This document shows positions 10,871-20,357 of a stretch of 64,000 bases of DNA, piece by piece. Under the pieces are notes generated by a model that saw nothing but the letters and a program-made list of their open reading frames with translations, searched no databases and had not been told where the DNA came from. Origin of the DNA: Oikopleura dioica (Eukaryota; Chordata; Appendicularia; Copelata; Oikopleuridae); assembly GCA_907165135.1 (NCBI GenBank), contig OU015570.1, forward strand, positions 2,445,525 to 2,509,524. The letters run 5' to 3'. Made by a program: the position numbers and the translations under genes. Positions within the stretch are counted from its first letter, which is position 1, and each line of letters starts with the position of its first letter.

Positions 10871-11484
10871 TTTGCAAACTATTGTTCACCAGTTGATAGG
10901 TCAGGAATAGCTCCTGATTCCCACTACACTAAGTATCGTTGCTGCTCTAATAGATCCTGCGGCTCTCTAGAATAATCTTCGAGTATAACTGGAAATAGGT
11001 GTGTATTTCAAGTTGAGTTAGATAGAACTGAGTGCAGTGCAAAACAACGGCGGCGCCTCGATCCTTATCAGATCATAACGGCTTCTTGCTGACCTAACAT
11101 TGCCCTTAATAGGACTTCCGTTTCTCTGCTTCGAGTTTGATACGCTCAGCGCGAATGACGCGTAAGCGCTGAGAAGAACTTCACATGAGGTCCGTGAAGG
11201 TGTACTCTCTCTCTGGGCAAATCAACAGGTCGCACCGACTCGCAACATATCTTTGCGCTATCATATTTTTCTAGGCGTCAGATGACTTAAAAAATCATGC
11301 TTTTCTCGTTATTATTTATATTATTGCATTTTCTCGCGTGTCTCTTATTCTTTTTAATCAATCAATAGATTTTAGAAATTTTATGAGCAGCTTACAAATG
11401 GTTCGTAAATAAGAACAGTAAAAAATGCTGTGAGTTGGGAAGCGCTGTAGTACTTATTTCTATCAATGACGTTTGCACCATTTA

Positions 11485-12443
11485 CAGTTAACTCGCACAA
11501 TTTGGCCCCGCACAATTCGGCCCTTTTTTCGAATTCCGCTAAAACGTTAGAAACTCGTACAATTTGGCCCCGCTGCCCTCTTCACCAAACTAAAAATAGG
11601 ACAAAACTTTTATTTTATAGATATTTATTGTTTCAAAAAAGACAGAATTGAAGACTGCTTTGTTCTCTCCTGGGTTTTGATTAACTGACAGTTAATCAAC
11701 CGGGGCTTAAGGGATCCCCCCTGATTTGGCCAACTTTGAGGTCGAACTACTTTTTTTGGGCTTAGCTATCTTAGAAGTGAGGGGATTTTTTTAAAGCTTA
11801 TTTCTTCATGAGCAATCACTTGTATGGAAATCTAATTTGAAAAGGCGAATCATCTCTAAAAATAGCCGTTAAGGCATTGATAGTCGCGAAAACCCTAGTT
11901 TTTGGCCATTTTCGAAATCGATACTTTTTTCCCTCTGATATATTTCCCCGAGTTTGTTCTTAAAACCTTTCCTGTGCCCGAAACTACAATTTCTCGTACA
12001 GGCATCTGATTATGTCAAGGATTGAAGATTTTTCTTTACGAAAACTTTATCGACTTATTTTGGCCATTTTCTATGCTCTGTAGCGCCTCTTAGTGGCTAA
12101 ATATTGCATCGAAACTATTTTTTCCTGATTCAACTTCGTCTAAGCTATCTATAGAGCCCTCATTCATATGAATCTGTCGACTTTGAAAAGTCAAAAATTT
12201 CGCGAATTTTTTCTAAGAAAATTTTTGGCAAAAATAAGCCATTTTCAAAGCTCTGTCACGGCTCTTTACGTGGCGTAATCCCCTTGACATTATATATTAA
12301 AATGATCCTCAGACAATGGAGATTTTGATAGGTTAATAGATTAAAGAGTTTTCTCAGAAGTCGCACAATTCGGACCCGCACAATTCGGCCCTTTTTCGAC
12401 ATATAGCAGAAATAAAAAAGGGCCAAATTGTGCGAGTTAACTG
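11485..12443. mobile_element. 959-bp non-autonomous element with 26-bp perfect TIRs
   Basis: The ends are exact inverted copies starting CAGTTAACTCGCACAATTTG (left at 11485, right ending at 12443), flanked by TA on both sides. Near each end the related motif CGCACAATTCGG is repeated. The interior has no transposase ORF. TA duplications and CAGT termini place it with the Tc1/mariner/pogo superfamily as a MITE-like derivative. Perfect TIRs suggest recent activity. Confidence 0.85.
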
Positions 12444-12530
12444 TATTGTAGTAAGCGAGCTAGCCCCTGGCGCGCTCATTGCGCACGTGACATGGGAGCA
12501 GCATGCGAGCGCACGTGACGCAGCGCTCAG

Positions 12531-12797
12531 AAAACCAAAAAGTTCGTTTTAATTGAACTTGACGAAAAATAACCGCACTCGCGGAAATCCGCCGATTCTG
12601 CCGTTTACAACGAAATTCTTGGAAAATAACGAAATGCACGGAAACCTACGGAATTGGCGGATAAGTATATAAACTGTTCACTGTTCAAATTTTTCACTTA
12701 CACTCACAGAGATAAATAGAGTGCCAATAAACAACAAAATACAAATTTTTGTTTCCCTTTTTCTTTTGTCACTTGCGTAATAGAAGCAAGCAGTACA
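12531..12797 (+). repeat. LTR-like segment of element C (copy 1)
   Basis: Starts AAAACCAAAAAGTTCG and shares about 267 bp with a second copy at 14367-14634 at very high identity. It contains a TATA box (AAGTATATAAAC at about 12664), a polyadenylation-type AATAAA (near 12727) and is followed by TTGGTGACTGA, a plausible tRNA primer-binding site at 12800-12810. The true 5' edge of the LTR may lie further upstream. Confidence 0.65.
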
Positions 12798-13097
12798 AAT
12801 TGGTGACTGATAAAAATGGCGAGAATTAAGAGCAACAACTCCTGTTAATAACGATTCCCGAATACGATTGAAGAGAGCTGTTGTTACGATCGAAGAGAGC
12901 TGTTGACACGATTTTTGCTGATAAATTTGAAGGACAGGTTATAAGGTCCTTAATTACCAATTATATCCAGGGTAAACCTAAGCAAGCGGAGTTTAACCAT
13001 AACTTAAACCACCGACAGGTGAACCTTTAGGATCAGTTTTTGCACTTAAACGGACCAATTTTTTTGAAAACAATAGATTTCTCTGATTACTTCAAGA

Positions 13098-14029
13098 ATG
13101 GCTGAAACTTATTTCAAGATTGTTCTCGATCTGAACAGAACGGAGCTTGTGAAAATCTACGATTTACTTGATGGGCGAGTCTTTCCAACTCCCATTCCTA
13201 TGAGTGATAAAGCTTCCGTGGTTGCAAATATCCTTTATTTGGACGATTCTATCCTTGGTCGCGGAAAGAAATACTTTTTCAAAAAAGACAAAGACGGCTT
13301 TGTTGGATATCTACCCGAATTTGCCACCGATCATCCAAATGTGGCAGATTCGATTGAACAAAAATATGCGAAAAGACGCCACCGACTGGATCTCGATCGA
13401 ATCAAGACATCTAAAGCAGCCAAAGATATCAACTCCTTGATCGCGAATTTACCAATCACTGATAGCGACATTGAGGACGAGCTCGATTTGTCCGACGATG
13501 ATTCTGTTAATGAGGCGGAGGCGACGGTAATTCCAAATGCTCAAAACACAGGCAACCGCCCAAATATCAAGAAGGAAAAGAAAGAACCAAAGCCACGAGT
13601 GCAAAATCTGCAGTAAAACCAGCTCCAGCAATGTCGACGTCAATGCCAACATCATCAACATTGAAAGTCAAGCCGCCGAGATATGATGCAACTATCCCTA
13701 TCGCTTCCTGGCTAAAAAACCTCGATATTTTCGCCCACTGCTCAAAATTGCAAGACAATGAAATATTAACAGTGGCGCTTAGTACATTACTCAATGAATC
13801 AGAAGGGACTCGCATAATCGAGAGCTTGGAAGATGAAGAGTTAAATGACTTGGCAATGTTCAAAAAACGACTTGTTACGATGCTTGGAAAAACAGCTGAC
13901 TTCTACAAGAGTGAATTCAAGTCCTTCAATCGCGGCTCAGACAGCTTGGGAATGTGCCTCAGCAAATTGATAAGCCTCTACAAACAAGGCTATGGTCAGA
14001 AAATCTCGGCGAGAACGACAAATAACTGA
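13098..14029 (+). pseudogene. Gag of element C, frameshifted
   Basis: Two ORFs in different frames, 13098-13616 (172 aa, acidic C-terminus then Lys-rich) and 13631-14029 (132 aa, PPRYDATIPIASWLKNLDIF), read as one Gag with a frameshift near 13600. The second has the feel of a Ty3-type capsid N-terminal region. Further downstream (14.28-14.37 and again 14.76-14.85 kb) a Cys/His-rich RGHCFSYSK stretch looks like a zinc-binding segment. It continues beyond the large insertion at 14852-26361 into 26367-26500. Confidence 0.6.
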
Positions 14030-14366
14030 TCATTGAGCGATATGCTGAAGCCCAAGATCAAAAATCCGTGAATAACTTATGCGTGAGAAATCGGAACTGA
14101 CGTTGGAAAATATCGCGATTCGATCAAGTGAAATCGATAACAGCATGCCTAAACGTGATCTCAATTTCAGCATCCAAGCTGAATCAAAAAAGATGAAATG
14201 CAGGAATACATCAATCAGATGAAAGAGCTGCTCAAGAAACACTGATCAACAGACGACAAAAGTCCAAAAAACAAGAGGAGAGGTAAACGAGCTCGCCTTG
14301 ATTTCGAGAAACTAAGAGGCCACTGCTTCTCCTACTCAAAGAAAAGGACATGTCAATATGCTTCAA

Positions 14367-14634
14367 AAAACCAAAAAGTTCGTTTTAAACGAACTTGACG
14401 AAAAATAACCGCACTCGCGGAAATCCGCCGATTCTGCCGTTTACTACAAAATTCTTGGAAAATAACGAAATGCACGGAAATCTACGGAAATGGCGGATAA
14501 GTATATAAACTGTTCACTGTTCAAACTTTTCACTTACGCTCACAGAGATAAATAGAGTGCCAATAAACAACAAAATACAAATTTTTGTTTCCCTTTTTCT
14601 TTTGTCACTTGCGTAATAAAAGCAAGCAGTACAA
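14367..14634 (+). repeat. LTR-like segment of element C (copy 2), inside Gag
   Basis: A near-identical second copy of 12531-12797, followed by the same primer-binding-like TTGGTGACTGA at 14636. It is flanked by a duplicated block of about 145 bp of Gag sequence (14218-14366 and 14686-14831, both starting GATGAAAGAGCTGCTCAAG). This looks like a tandem duplication or recombination between copies rather than a normal 3' LTR. Confidence 0.65.
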
Positions 14635-14851
14635 ATTGGTGACTGATAAAAACGGCGAGAATTAACAGCAACAACTCCTGTTAGATGAAAGAGCTGCTCA
14701 AGAAACACTGAACTACAGACGACAAAAGTCCAAAAAACAAGAGGAGAGGTAAACGAGCTCGCCTTGTTTTCGAGAAACTAAGAGGCCACTGCTTCTCCTA
14801 CTCAAAGAACAGGACATGTCGATATGCTTCAAACTGTAAGTATGTCCGCTC

Positions 14852-15007
14852 TAATGGGACAAATTGTGAGTCTTGTAATTCCTAGATGAAGACTGGTTTA
14901 TTCTTGGCGACGTGCGCTTTTAAATAACGTAAGAGTAAACAGTGACAGGAGCGGCAGAGAGTGACAGTTAAACAGTAAAAATGCATTCAAGCACATTTTC
15001 TCCCATA
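14852..15007 (-). repeat. 3' LTR of element E
   Basis: 156 bp, identical by eye to 26206-26361. Read on the minus strand it begins TATGGGAGAAAATG and ends GTCCCATTA, giving inverted ends. It is unusually short for an LTR. It ends 20 bp before the stop side of the 278-aa ORF at 15028, so this ORF lies directly against the LTR. Confidence 0.9.
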
Positions 15008-15027
15008 ACTTTCCCCTTCATTGAGAA

Positions 15028-15864
15028 TTAGATGATGGCCTTGAAGGCGCTGAGTGCTGCTTTTTCTAATTTCTTCCGATCTCTTGGTTTCAACTTCAGG
15101 TAGGCGATGATAGCCGGGGACCCATTCATCAATGTTGCAGACGGCCTTGGGTAAGCGTTTGATTCGAGTACTTGTTGCGGGTTGCATATGATTGAACAGA
15201 AGATGGTCGAACGAGTGTTTCCCAACATGTATCTCACATCGTAGTCGATATCCGAAAAGTGATGGTATAGATCAAGAAGGCGATAGTTGTTCATGGCGAT
15301 GAGTAGATCGATTCTCTGATCGCTCGCGCTACAGTCCATTTGAATGATGGCACGCCAGGCTTCCTTGATTTTGCTCGCTGTTCCTGTGTTAAGAGCGTCC
15401 GTCAGGTTTTTCTGAAGTCGAGGAGGGGCAGGTCGAAGCGTGAATGAATTAAAGGGGCGCAAATTTTCATGCAAGCACTGCATGAATCGTCCATTTTCGC
15501 TCGTGCCTGTCAACTTTCTCCAGACCGTTTTGCATTTTTGTTCTCCCGCCTTTTTGATTGGTTCGCTGTTCTGGATCATCAGGTTGATTCTGTCGTAATG
15601 CTCCATTTCCAGCATTTGTTGCACGTTTGCGACTGGTTGGTTGGTTGTTGATGCTTGGTTGACAGTGGGTTCTGTAGCACCTAGTTTTCTTACCGACTGG
15701 GAGGTGCTCTCCCCTGCATCAAGAATCGCTTCGTCGTTCCCGACGGCAAGACCAACAAGGTCCGGATCGTAATACTTTACGATATCTCCGTTCTCGGAGT
15801 TTTGGCTTTGCCCGCCAGTAAGAACCTCTAGGATATCGAGGTTATCTTGGTCTGTTCCGACCAT
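15028..15864 (-). CDS. Accessory ORF, 278 aa, next to the 3' LTR
   Basis: An intact minus-strand ORF between the divergent spliced ORF and the 3' LTR. The N-terminal 80 residues are acidic and low-complexity (QNSENGD, Thr/Gln-rich). The C-terminal half is helical and basic, with a cysteine-containing core (MGNTRSTIFCSIICNPQQ-like) and a final KLKPRDRKKLEKAALSAFKAII. No signal peptide or transmembrane span. No family recognised. Its position suits an accessory or regulatory protein expressed from its own upstream spacer or from a spliced mRNA. Confidence 0.6.
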   Translation of the reverse strand: MVGTDQDNLDILEVLTGGQSQNSENGDIVKYYDPDLVGLAVGNDEAILDAGESTSQSVRKLGATEPTVNQASTTNQPVANVQQMLEMEHYDRINLMIQNSEPIKKAGEQKCKTVWRKLTGTSENGRFMQCLHENLRPFNSFTLRPAPPRLQKNLTDALNTGTASKIKEAWRAIIQMDCSASDQRIDLLIAMNNYRLLDLYHHFSDIDYDVRYMLGNTRSTIFCSIICNPQQVLESNAYPRPSATLMNGSPAIIAYLKLKPRDRKKLEKAALSAFKAII

Positions 15865-16335
15865 TTTTCGAACTTCGAAAATTCAAGCAAAAATTTTTCT
15901 CTTTTTCTTGCTTTTTTTTGAATTAAATGAATTTGGACGTTCTTTTTATGCCCTTGCATTTACATACTTTGCCGGTAGTACATAGACCGTCAGACACTCC
16001 GAAAACGCTGATTTTTGACTTTTACTGGCATCGTGACTATTAGCTAACGCTTGCCTAGGCACTATGTTTGTCGAGTGTCTAAAAGAAAAATCTGAATTCT
16101 AAAAACTTTTATCTCTTTTTTTTTTGAATAAATATACTGCAAAAAGGGTAAAATTTATCAGTAAACCTATAAAAACAAGTTACTTGAACAAAACAGATTT
16201 CACTGAATTTGAAGACTTTGGAACTTATCTTGAATATTTGCTGACCCCTGGCGGCCAGTTATGTTTGCCGAGTATTTTTAAGAAGACAGATTCTCTGAGA
16301 TTTTCAGAAAATCTAGCTTCATTTTTCCTTTGAAA
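15865..16335. promoter_or_regulatory. Divergent intergenic spacer between the two accessory ORFs of element E
   Basis: A 471-bp spacer from which the 278-aa ORF reads left and the spliced ORF reads right. It contains inverted 8-mers AGACACTC (15992-15999) and GAGTGTCT (16073-16080), with nearby CATAG/CTATG also inverted, so the two halves look symmetrical. A CATAAAAAG TATA-like motif sits about 85 bases ahead of the 278-aa ORF on the minus strand. That this is a bidirectional promoter is inference. Confidence 0.45.
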
Positions 16336-16879
16336 ATGGAACGAGAATTTATGAATTTAACCTTGCGAGCTGAGGCCGCCAATGAAGCGGCTCGCGTTAT
16401 CGATGATATCAAATCAGCCGTTGAAATAGATTACGGGAATCTATCTGCTGAGATTTATGCCGCTAAGGTTTTTCTCATTGATGAAGAGTGAGTACTATTT
16501 TATTATTTTGATATTTATAAATATTGTTAGTGTTGACTTTGATGGAATGCTGCGAATTGTTGATGATTATAATTCTATAATGCTTGGATACAAAAAGATT
16601 CAGAAGGAATTTATGGTTGGTTATTTTTCATTTTCAAAATAAGTCTATTTTAAGTTTGCTGTCCGGACTTTGCTAAGCAATCCTGTCTCTTCGATTCTTT
16701 TGCGTGAAAAAACGGGATTTTTTCGAGTACTTATGGAGATTCGTATGTTACGTAAGGATATTCAAGGTCTCAAAGATGAAGTAAAAAAGCGATTCGAACA
16801 CTTTTTGACTGCAGATTCTCTGCCTAAGGTTGATGCAGACGATTGTTTGGAACAAATGACTGGTTCTGATTCTGAATAA
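16336..16879 (+). CDS. Antisense spliced accessory ORF (3 exons, 153 aa)
   Basis: On the strand opposite to gag-pol-env, exons 16336-16487, 16531-16615 and 16655-16879 join in frame (152, 85 and 225 nt). Intron 1 (16488-16530, 43 bp) has GTGAGT...TTAG; intron 2 (16616-16654, 39 bp) has GTTGGT...AAG. The product is 153 residues, beginning MEREFMNLTLRAEAANEAAR, helical and acidic, with a basic helix (MLRKDIQGLKDEVKKRFEHF) and ending GSDSE. Unspliced, every frame stops early. A TTTTCAG at 16301-16307 upstream of the ATG could be a cis or trans acceptor for the 5' leader. Start choice: first ATG in the open frame after that acceptor. No known domain recognised. Confidence 0.6.
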
Positions 16880-17049
16880 AAAAAATGCCGCGAATGATTT
16901 TATGTTCGTTGTTTTCTTCTATTTTTTTTTGTTTCATGCCTGAAATGGCTGAAAATTTGTATTTTTGTATATTTTTTTTTTCATTTTTTATTTTAAGTAA
17001 GCTAGGCTGGGTTTGTACATGAATGAGCTAAGCGTAAGTAAGAGTAAAA

Positions 17050-17577
17050 CTAGGTATTGAGATAAAACAAATTTGGTCGGATTTGGAGACAGCAACATGA
17101 AAAATTTATGATCCTGGTAAAGCGCGATTCCGTTTCTAATTCTTTCTTTTGCTTAAGTTTATACATGCAAAAAAGACTACTGTCAGAAAGTTCAACTAAG
17201 ACTGACTGCAAATGATCACGATCTTCGGCTTTCTCAATTGATAGTAAAAGCTCTATAACGTGATTCCGAAAATCCGGAATGGTTGTTTCTTCGTGAAAGT
17301 TATTTGAGTTTTGGATTGGTTGCTCAATAACTGCATTGTTACCTGGTTCATAGGGAGATCGGGCGGAGAATGCGACAGGCATCAGTTGCTGCTGCACCGG
17401 CGATTGAAATGACTGTAGCGGGAGCATTGCGCTATTTACATATTCTTCTTCTTTTCGTTGAGTACGCATTGAATCAGGCGGTGGTGGTGGCGGAAGCGGT
17501 TTAACACATAAAAAGTTAGTAGCAGGTGTTTCTGAATAATCGGAAGACTCGAAAGAGTCATTTCTATTTCGGTTCAT
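17050..17577 (-). CDS. Accessory ORF, proline-rich, 175 aa
   Basis: Starts at an ATG 15 bases after the env stop and reads on the same strand. It contains a PLPPPPPPD run near residue 30, a Gln/Pro-rich middle, an acidic helical segment (LLSIEKAEDRDHLQSVL) and a Cys-rich end (SCCCLQ). No signal peptide or transmembrane span. I do not recognise it. The proline run could bind SH3, WW or late-domain partners, but this is conjecture. Tight placement after env argues that it belongs to the element. Confidence 0.6.
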   Translation of the reverse strand: MNRNRNDSFESSDYSETPATNFLCVKPLPPPPPPDSMRTQRKEEEYVNSAMLPLQSFQSPVQQQLMPVAFSARSPYEPGNNAVIEQPIQNSNNFHEETTIPDFRNHVIELLLSIEKAEDRDHLQSVLVELSDSSLFCMYKLKQKKELETESRFTRIINFSCCCLQIRPNLFYLNT

Positions 17578-17591
17578 TTCTGTTAAAAGGG

Positions 17592-20357
17592 TTAATTTTG
17601 ATAAAAACTTTTTCTCGAATTTTCATTACGTGAAAAACTCGACGTTGTAAATATGGGTTCATGTTCTTCGGAAATGTCTTCAAGCTCACGTGATTTTGTC
17701 ATTGGACTATTTTCGGGCCGTCTTGGGGGGAGCCGTGTTGGGTGCATTCTATCATGGCTAAAACTCTGATTCGCGAAATTTCTCTTTACCGGGTTTTGCT
17801 GATTATTTTTGGGTTTCAAATATTTCCGACAAATACAACTAATCTTAGTGAGTCCCTTAAGACCGAAAAGGATTGATGAGCCCAAAAATTTGAATATTTT
17901 CCAAATACCAATTACAAGTGATTTACCTAAATTAAAGATCCATTGATATTTTGCGCAAATTCCGATAATTATACCTAAAATTATCACTCCAATTACTACA
18001 AAACTTATATAAAGAGTCTTGTTTGAAATTCCGAAAAAGTTAGCGATTTTAGTTAACGTATCTGTAGCTTTTTTTACTCTAACAAATGATTTGTCGATTT
18101 CCGTTTGATAGTCCTTTATAATGTCATCAACTACGCTCTTATTTAGGTAATTGTTGAGTTGGCTTGATGTTTTGAATGACCAAAAATTATCTTCAATTTC
18201 TTGATGAAGGCTAAATTCTAGTTCTTTCATGCTTATCGTCTTTTCAGCTTTGTTCAGGCTGGTCCCGCCGGCTTTAACAACGAATCTAGCGCGTTTACAT
18301 ATGACCATCTGATCAAATTTCTGCCGTTCTATTGTTGTTATATTACTTTCTGATTTAAAAGTTTCGAGCTTTTGGACTTCAGGAAGCTTGAAGTCTTCCT
18401 TATCAACAATTTCGTACGTGTTAAAGAAACTGACTAATACTTCTTTTAAGGATAATTTTGACGTAAACAGACAATCATTGTTACTAGAAAAAACTTCAGA
18501 TGTGCAATAATTATGTATCTGTCGAGTAATTAGTGCAGTGGCGCAGTCCGAGTTAACCCTAACTGTATCAATGCTACAGAATCGATACCCTAAATAAGGT
18601 ACAGTAGTACAAAGATCCAATGAATACGCTTTACCGTTAGCGCTAAGTAGCCCTATCATGTTTGGGACTTTATAGCTTAGATAATAATAAATAATTTCCT
18701 GATTTTCATTTTTAACCTCTTTTACCGGGATAGGGACTGATAAAACATGATATGATTTGTCGAATTTATTTAGAGAAGGTAAAATAAATTTAATACTGAA
18801 TTCTATACCAACTAGGCTATTTTCTTTTAGTTCCTTGAGAGTTGTCGTAACTTTTGCAAGTTCGAAATTAGCTCTATGATAAAACCCTATGCATCCATTT
18901 TCAAGCCCAGGATTCGCTAATTGACATAATTTGATCAAATATTTTTGAGCTGCGGACCCGGGGTACTGAGTTCCGATCTCAATTTCCATTTTTTGAGCCT
19001 CTGATAAAAATAACAAAAACACTTCGAAGATATAATTGTCAAACCTAATTCTTTGAATTTCTAACTCCTGAGTACACTCACTACGCTGGAGGACCATTAA
19101 TTTATTTGTATTATCATTGATTTTTTCGATGCTCTTTCCTTCTATCTTTGCTAAATTTATTTCTCTCAATTCGTCATTTCTCAACTGATCGTGAATATCA
19201 TCGATTTCACCTTCTAAAACTGCGTTCTTGTGGTTGTTTATGATGTATTCGACGAGGGTCAGGCCGACGGCCCAGTCTCCTGCGTCTCTACGTTTTCTAG
19301 AATTTATAATTGATTTTTTCTCGGTTCTTATGACATAAATCTCCACTATCCGGAACGCTAAACAGATTTCTGAGAACAGATCGTCCTCGATGACGATATC
19401 ATCGTAACCTTCGCCTTTTCTATGGCTGAAATAGAGTCTTAAGCTAAGATTAGTTTTTCCGGAAAACTTCATCATCCACTCCTTTGGAATTTGAAAACTA
19501 ACAAAATCGTAATTTAAATTATCTTGATACAAGTAACGAAATGCGTGGTCTAGCTGGTTACCCCAGATCTTGAAATTAGTTCCAGGTGAGCTGAAACTTG
19601 ACAATGGTGGAAAGGTGAGTAGCCATTTTGCAGCCCCATACAAGCTCTTGGACATCTGTATTATGACTGTATTTGGTTTTCCCGCTACTTCAAGGTCCCA
19701 TTCAAACACTAGCTTTGGGTTAAAAACTTTTGAACAAGACTTACTTAATTGCGAGCCTGTATTCAAATTAGGATCAGAAAATTCTGTTGTGTAATCAATA
19801 AGAGATTCTTTTGTATTATACAAAGATTTGTGATGGTCGCTGTCGCCGATTGAAAATTTTTTAACTAAAAAATTCAAGTTTATGTCTCCTTCGTTGTAGA
19901 TAATTAGATTATTAAGTAATTTGCGCGGGGTCCACTGATCAGTTTCGAAAATTTCTTTGTTTGGAAGGTCAAAATATTCGCCAAGAAGTTGGTTCAGTTT
20001 GGTTATCGAATCGTTAGTAAGATTATGATGGGTTAGGCCCTGGAAACATTCATTATTCTTAGGAACTTCAAAATCTAAGATATCCGGAAAAATTGACAGC
20101 TGGAAACTTCCAAGCTGAGAATCGCTGATGTAAAACGAGTCGGGGCCTTTTTCTAAAACTATTCCATTTTTTAGTAGATCAGTTCCTATTTCTTTACCGG
20201 TTTTCCCTAACTCGCGTTTTTCTTTAGTATTTACATTTTTAAGGGTGTCACTTTTTGTTTTCGGCGGCGCGCTCAGCGTTGAAGAAAGTGTACTATTTTC
20301 AGGCGGCGTTGCGGATTGGGCGAGCGCGGTGAGTGAAAATATGAGCAGAAAATTCAT
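17592..20357 (-). CDS. Env glycoprotein of element E
   Basis: A 921-residue ORF beginning MNFLLIFSLTALAQS, a clear signal peptide. A basic furin-type site SRKRR lies at about residues 351-355 and is followed by a hydrophobic glycine-containing stretch that could be a fusion peptide. Many NxS/T sites and cysteines occur in both halves. A coiled-coil-prone segment precedes a strong transmembrane span (ISFVVIGVIILGIIIGIC, about 776-798), with further hydrophobic sequence and a basic cytoplasmic tail after it. This is the architecture of a class I-like retroviral/errantiviral envelope precursor (surface plus transmembrane subunits). The start overlaps the pol stop (ATGA). The frame is intact. Receptor and family relationship cannot be told from sequence alone. 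Confidence 0.85.
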   Translation of the reverse strand: MNFLLIFSLTALAQSATPPENSTLSSTLSAPPKTKSDTLKNVNTKEKRELGKTGKEIGTDLLKNGIVLEKGPDSFYISDSQLGSFQLSIFPDILDFEVPKNNECFQGLTHHNLTNDSITKLNQLLGEYFDLPNKEIFETDQWTPRKLLNNLIIYNEGDINLNFLVKKFSIGDSDHHKSLYNTKESLIDYTTEFSDPNLNTGSQLSKSCSKVFNPKLVFEWDLEVAGKPNTVIIQMSKSLYGAAKWLLTFPPLSSFSSPGTNFKIWGNQLDHAFRYLYQDNLNYDFVSFQIPKEWMMKFSGKTNLSLRLYFSHRKGEGYDDIVIEDDLFSEICLAFRIVEIYVIRTEKKSIINSRKRRDAGDWAVGLTLVEYIINNHKNAVLEGEIDDIHDQLRNDELREINLAKIEGKSIEKINDNTNKLMVLQRSECTQELEIQRIRFDNYIFEVFLLFLSEAQKMEIEIGTQYPGSAAQKYLIKLCQLANPGLENGCIGFYHRANFELAKVTTTLKELKENSLVGIEFSIKFILPSLNKFDKSYHVLSVPIPVKEVKNENQEIIYYYLSYKVPNMIGLLSANGKAYSLDLCTTVPYLGYRFCSIDTVRVNSDCATALITRQIHNYCTSEVFSSNNDCLFTSKLSLKEVLVSFFNTYEIVDKEDFKLPEVQKLETFKSESNITTIERQKFDQMVICKRARFVVKAGGTSLNKAEKTISMKELEFSLHQEIEDNFWSFKTSSQLNNYLNKSVVDDIIKDYQTEIDKSFVRVKKATDTLTKIANFFGISNKTLYISFVVIGVIILGIIIGICAKYQWIFNLGKSLVIGIWKIFKFLGSSILFGLKGLTKISCICRKYLKPKNNQQNPVKRNFANQSFSHDRMHPTRLPPRRPENSPMTKSRELEDISEEHEPIFTTSSFSRNENSRKSFYQN

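Larger units (their letters stand above)
10030..11484. other. leader/flank of element B with degenerate repeats
   Basis: No ORF of note. The stretch holds three spaced repeat units with a CCCC...TAAAATAA/TTATTTTA...GGGG hairpin (listed separately). A tRNA-like A box lies near 10790. A perfect 8-bp hairpin CTCAGCGC/GCGCTGAG lies near 11145-11172. It is on the 5' side of element B and may include its leader or LTR, but no second LTR copy supports that. Confidence 0.35.

Noticed and set aside
16124-16333. A 69-residue ORF upstream of the spliced antisense gene
   Set aside because: It has no ATG start (TTG) and lies in the divergent spacer in a different frame from the spliced ORF.
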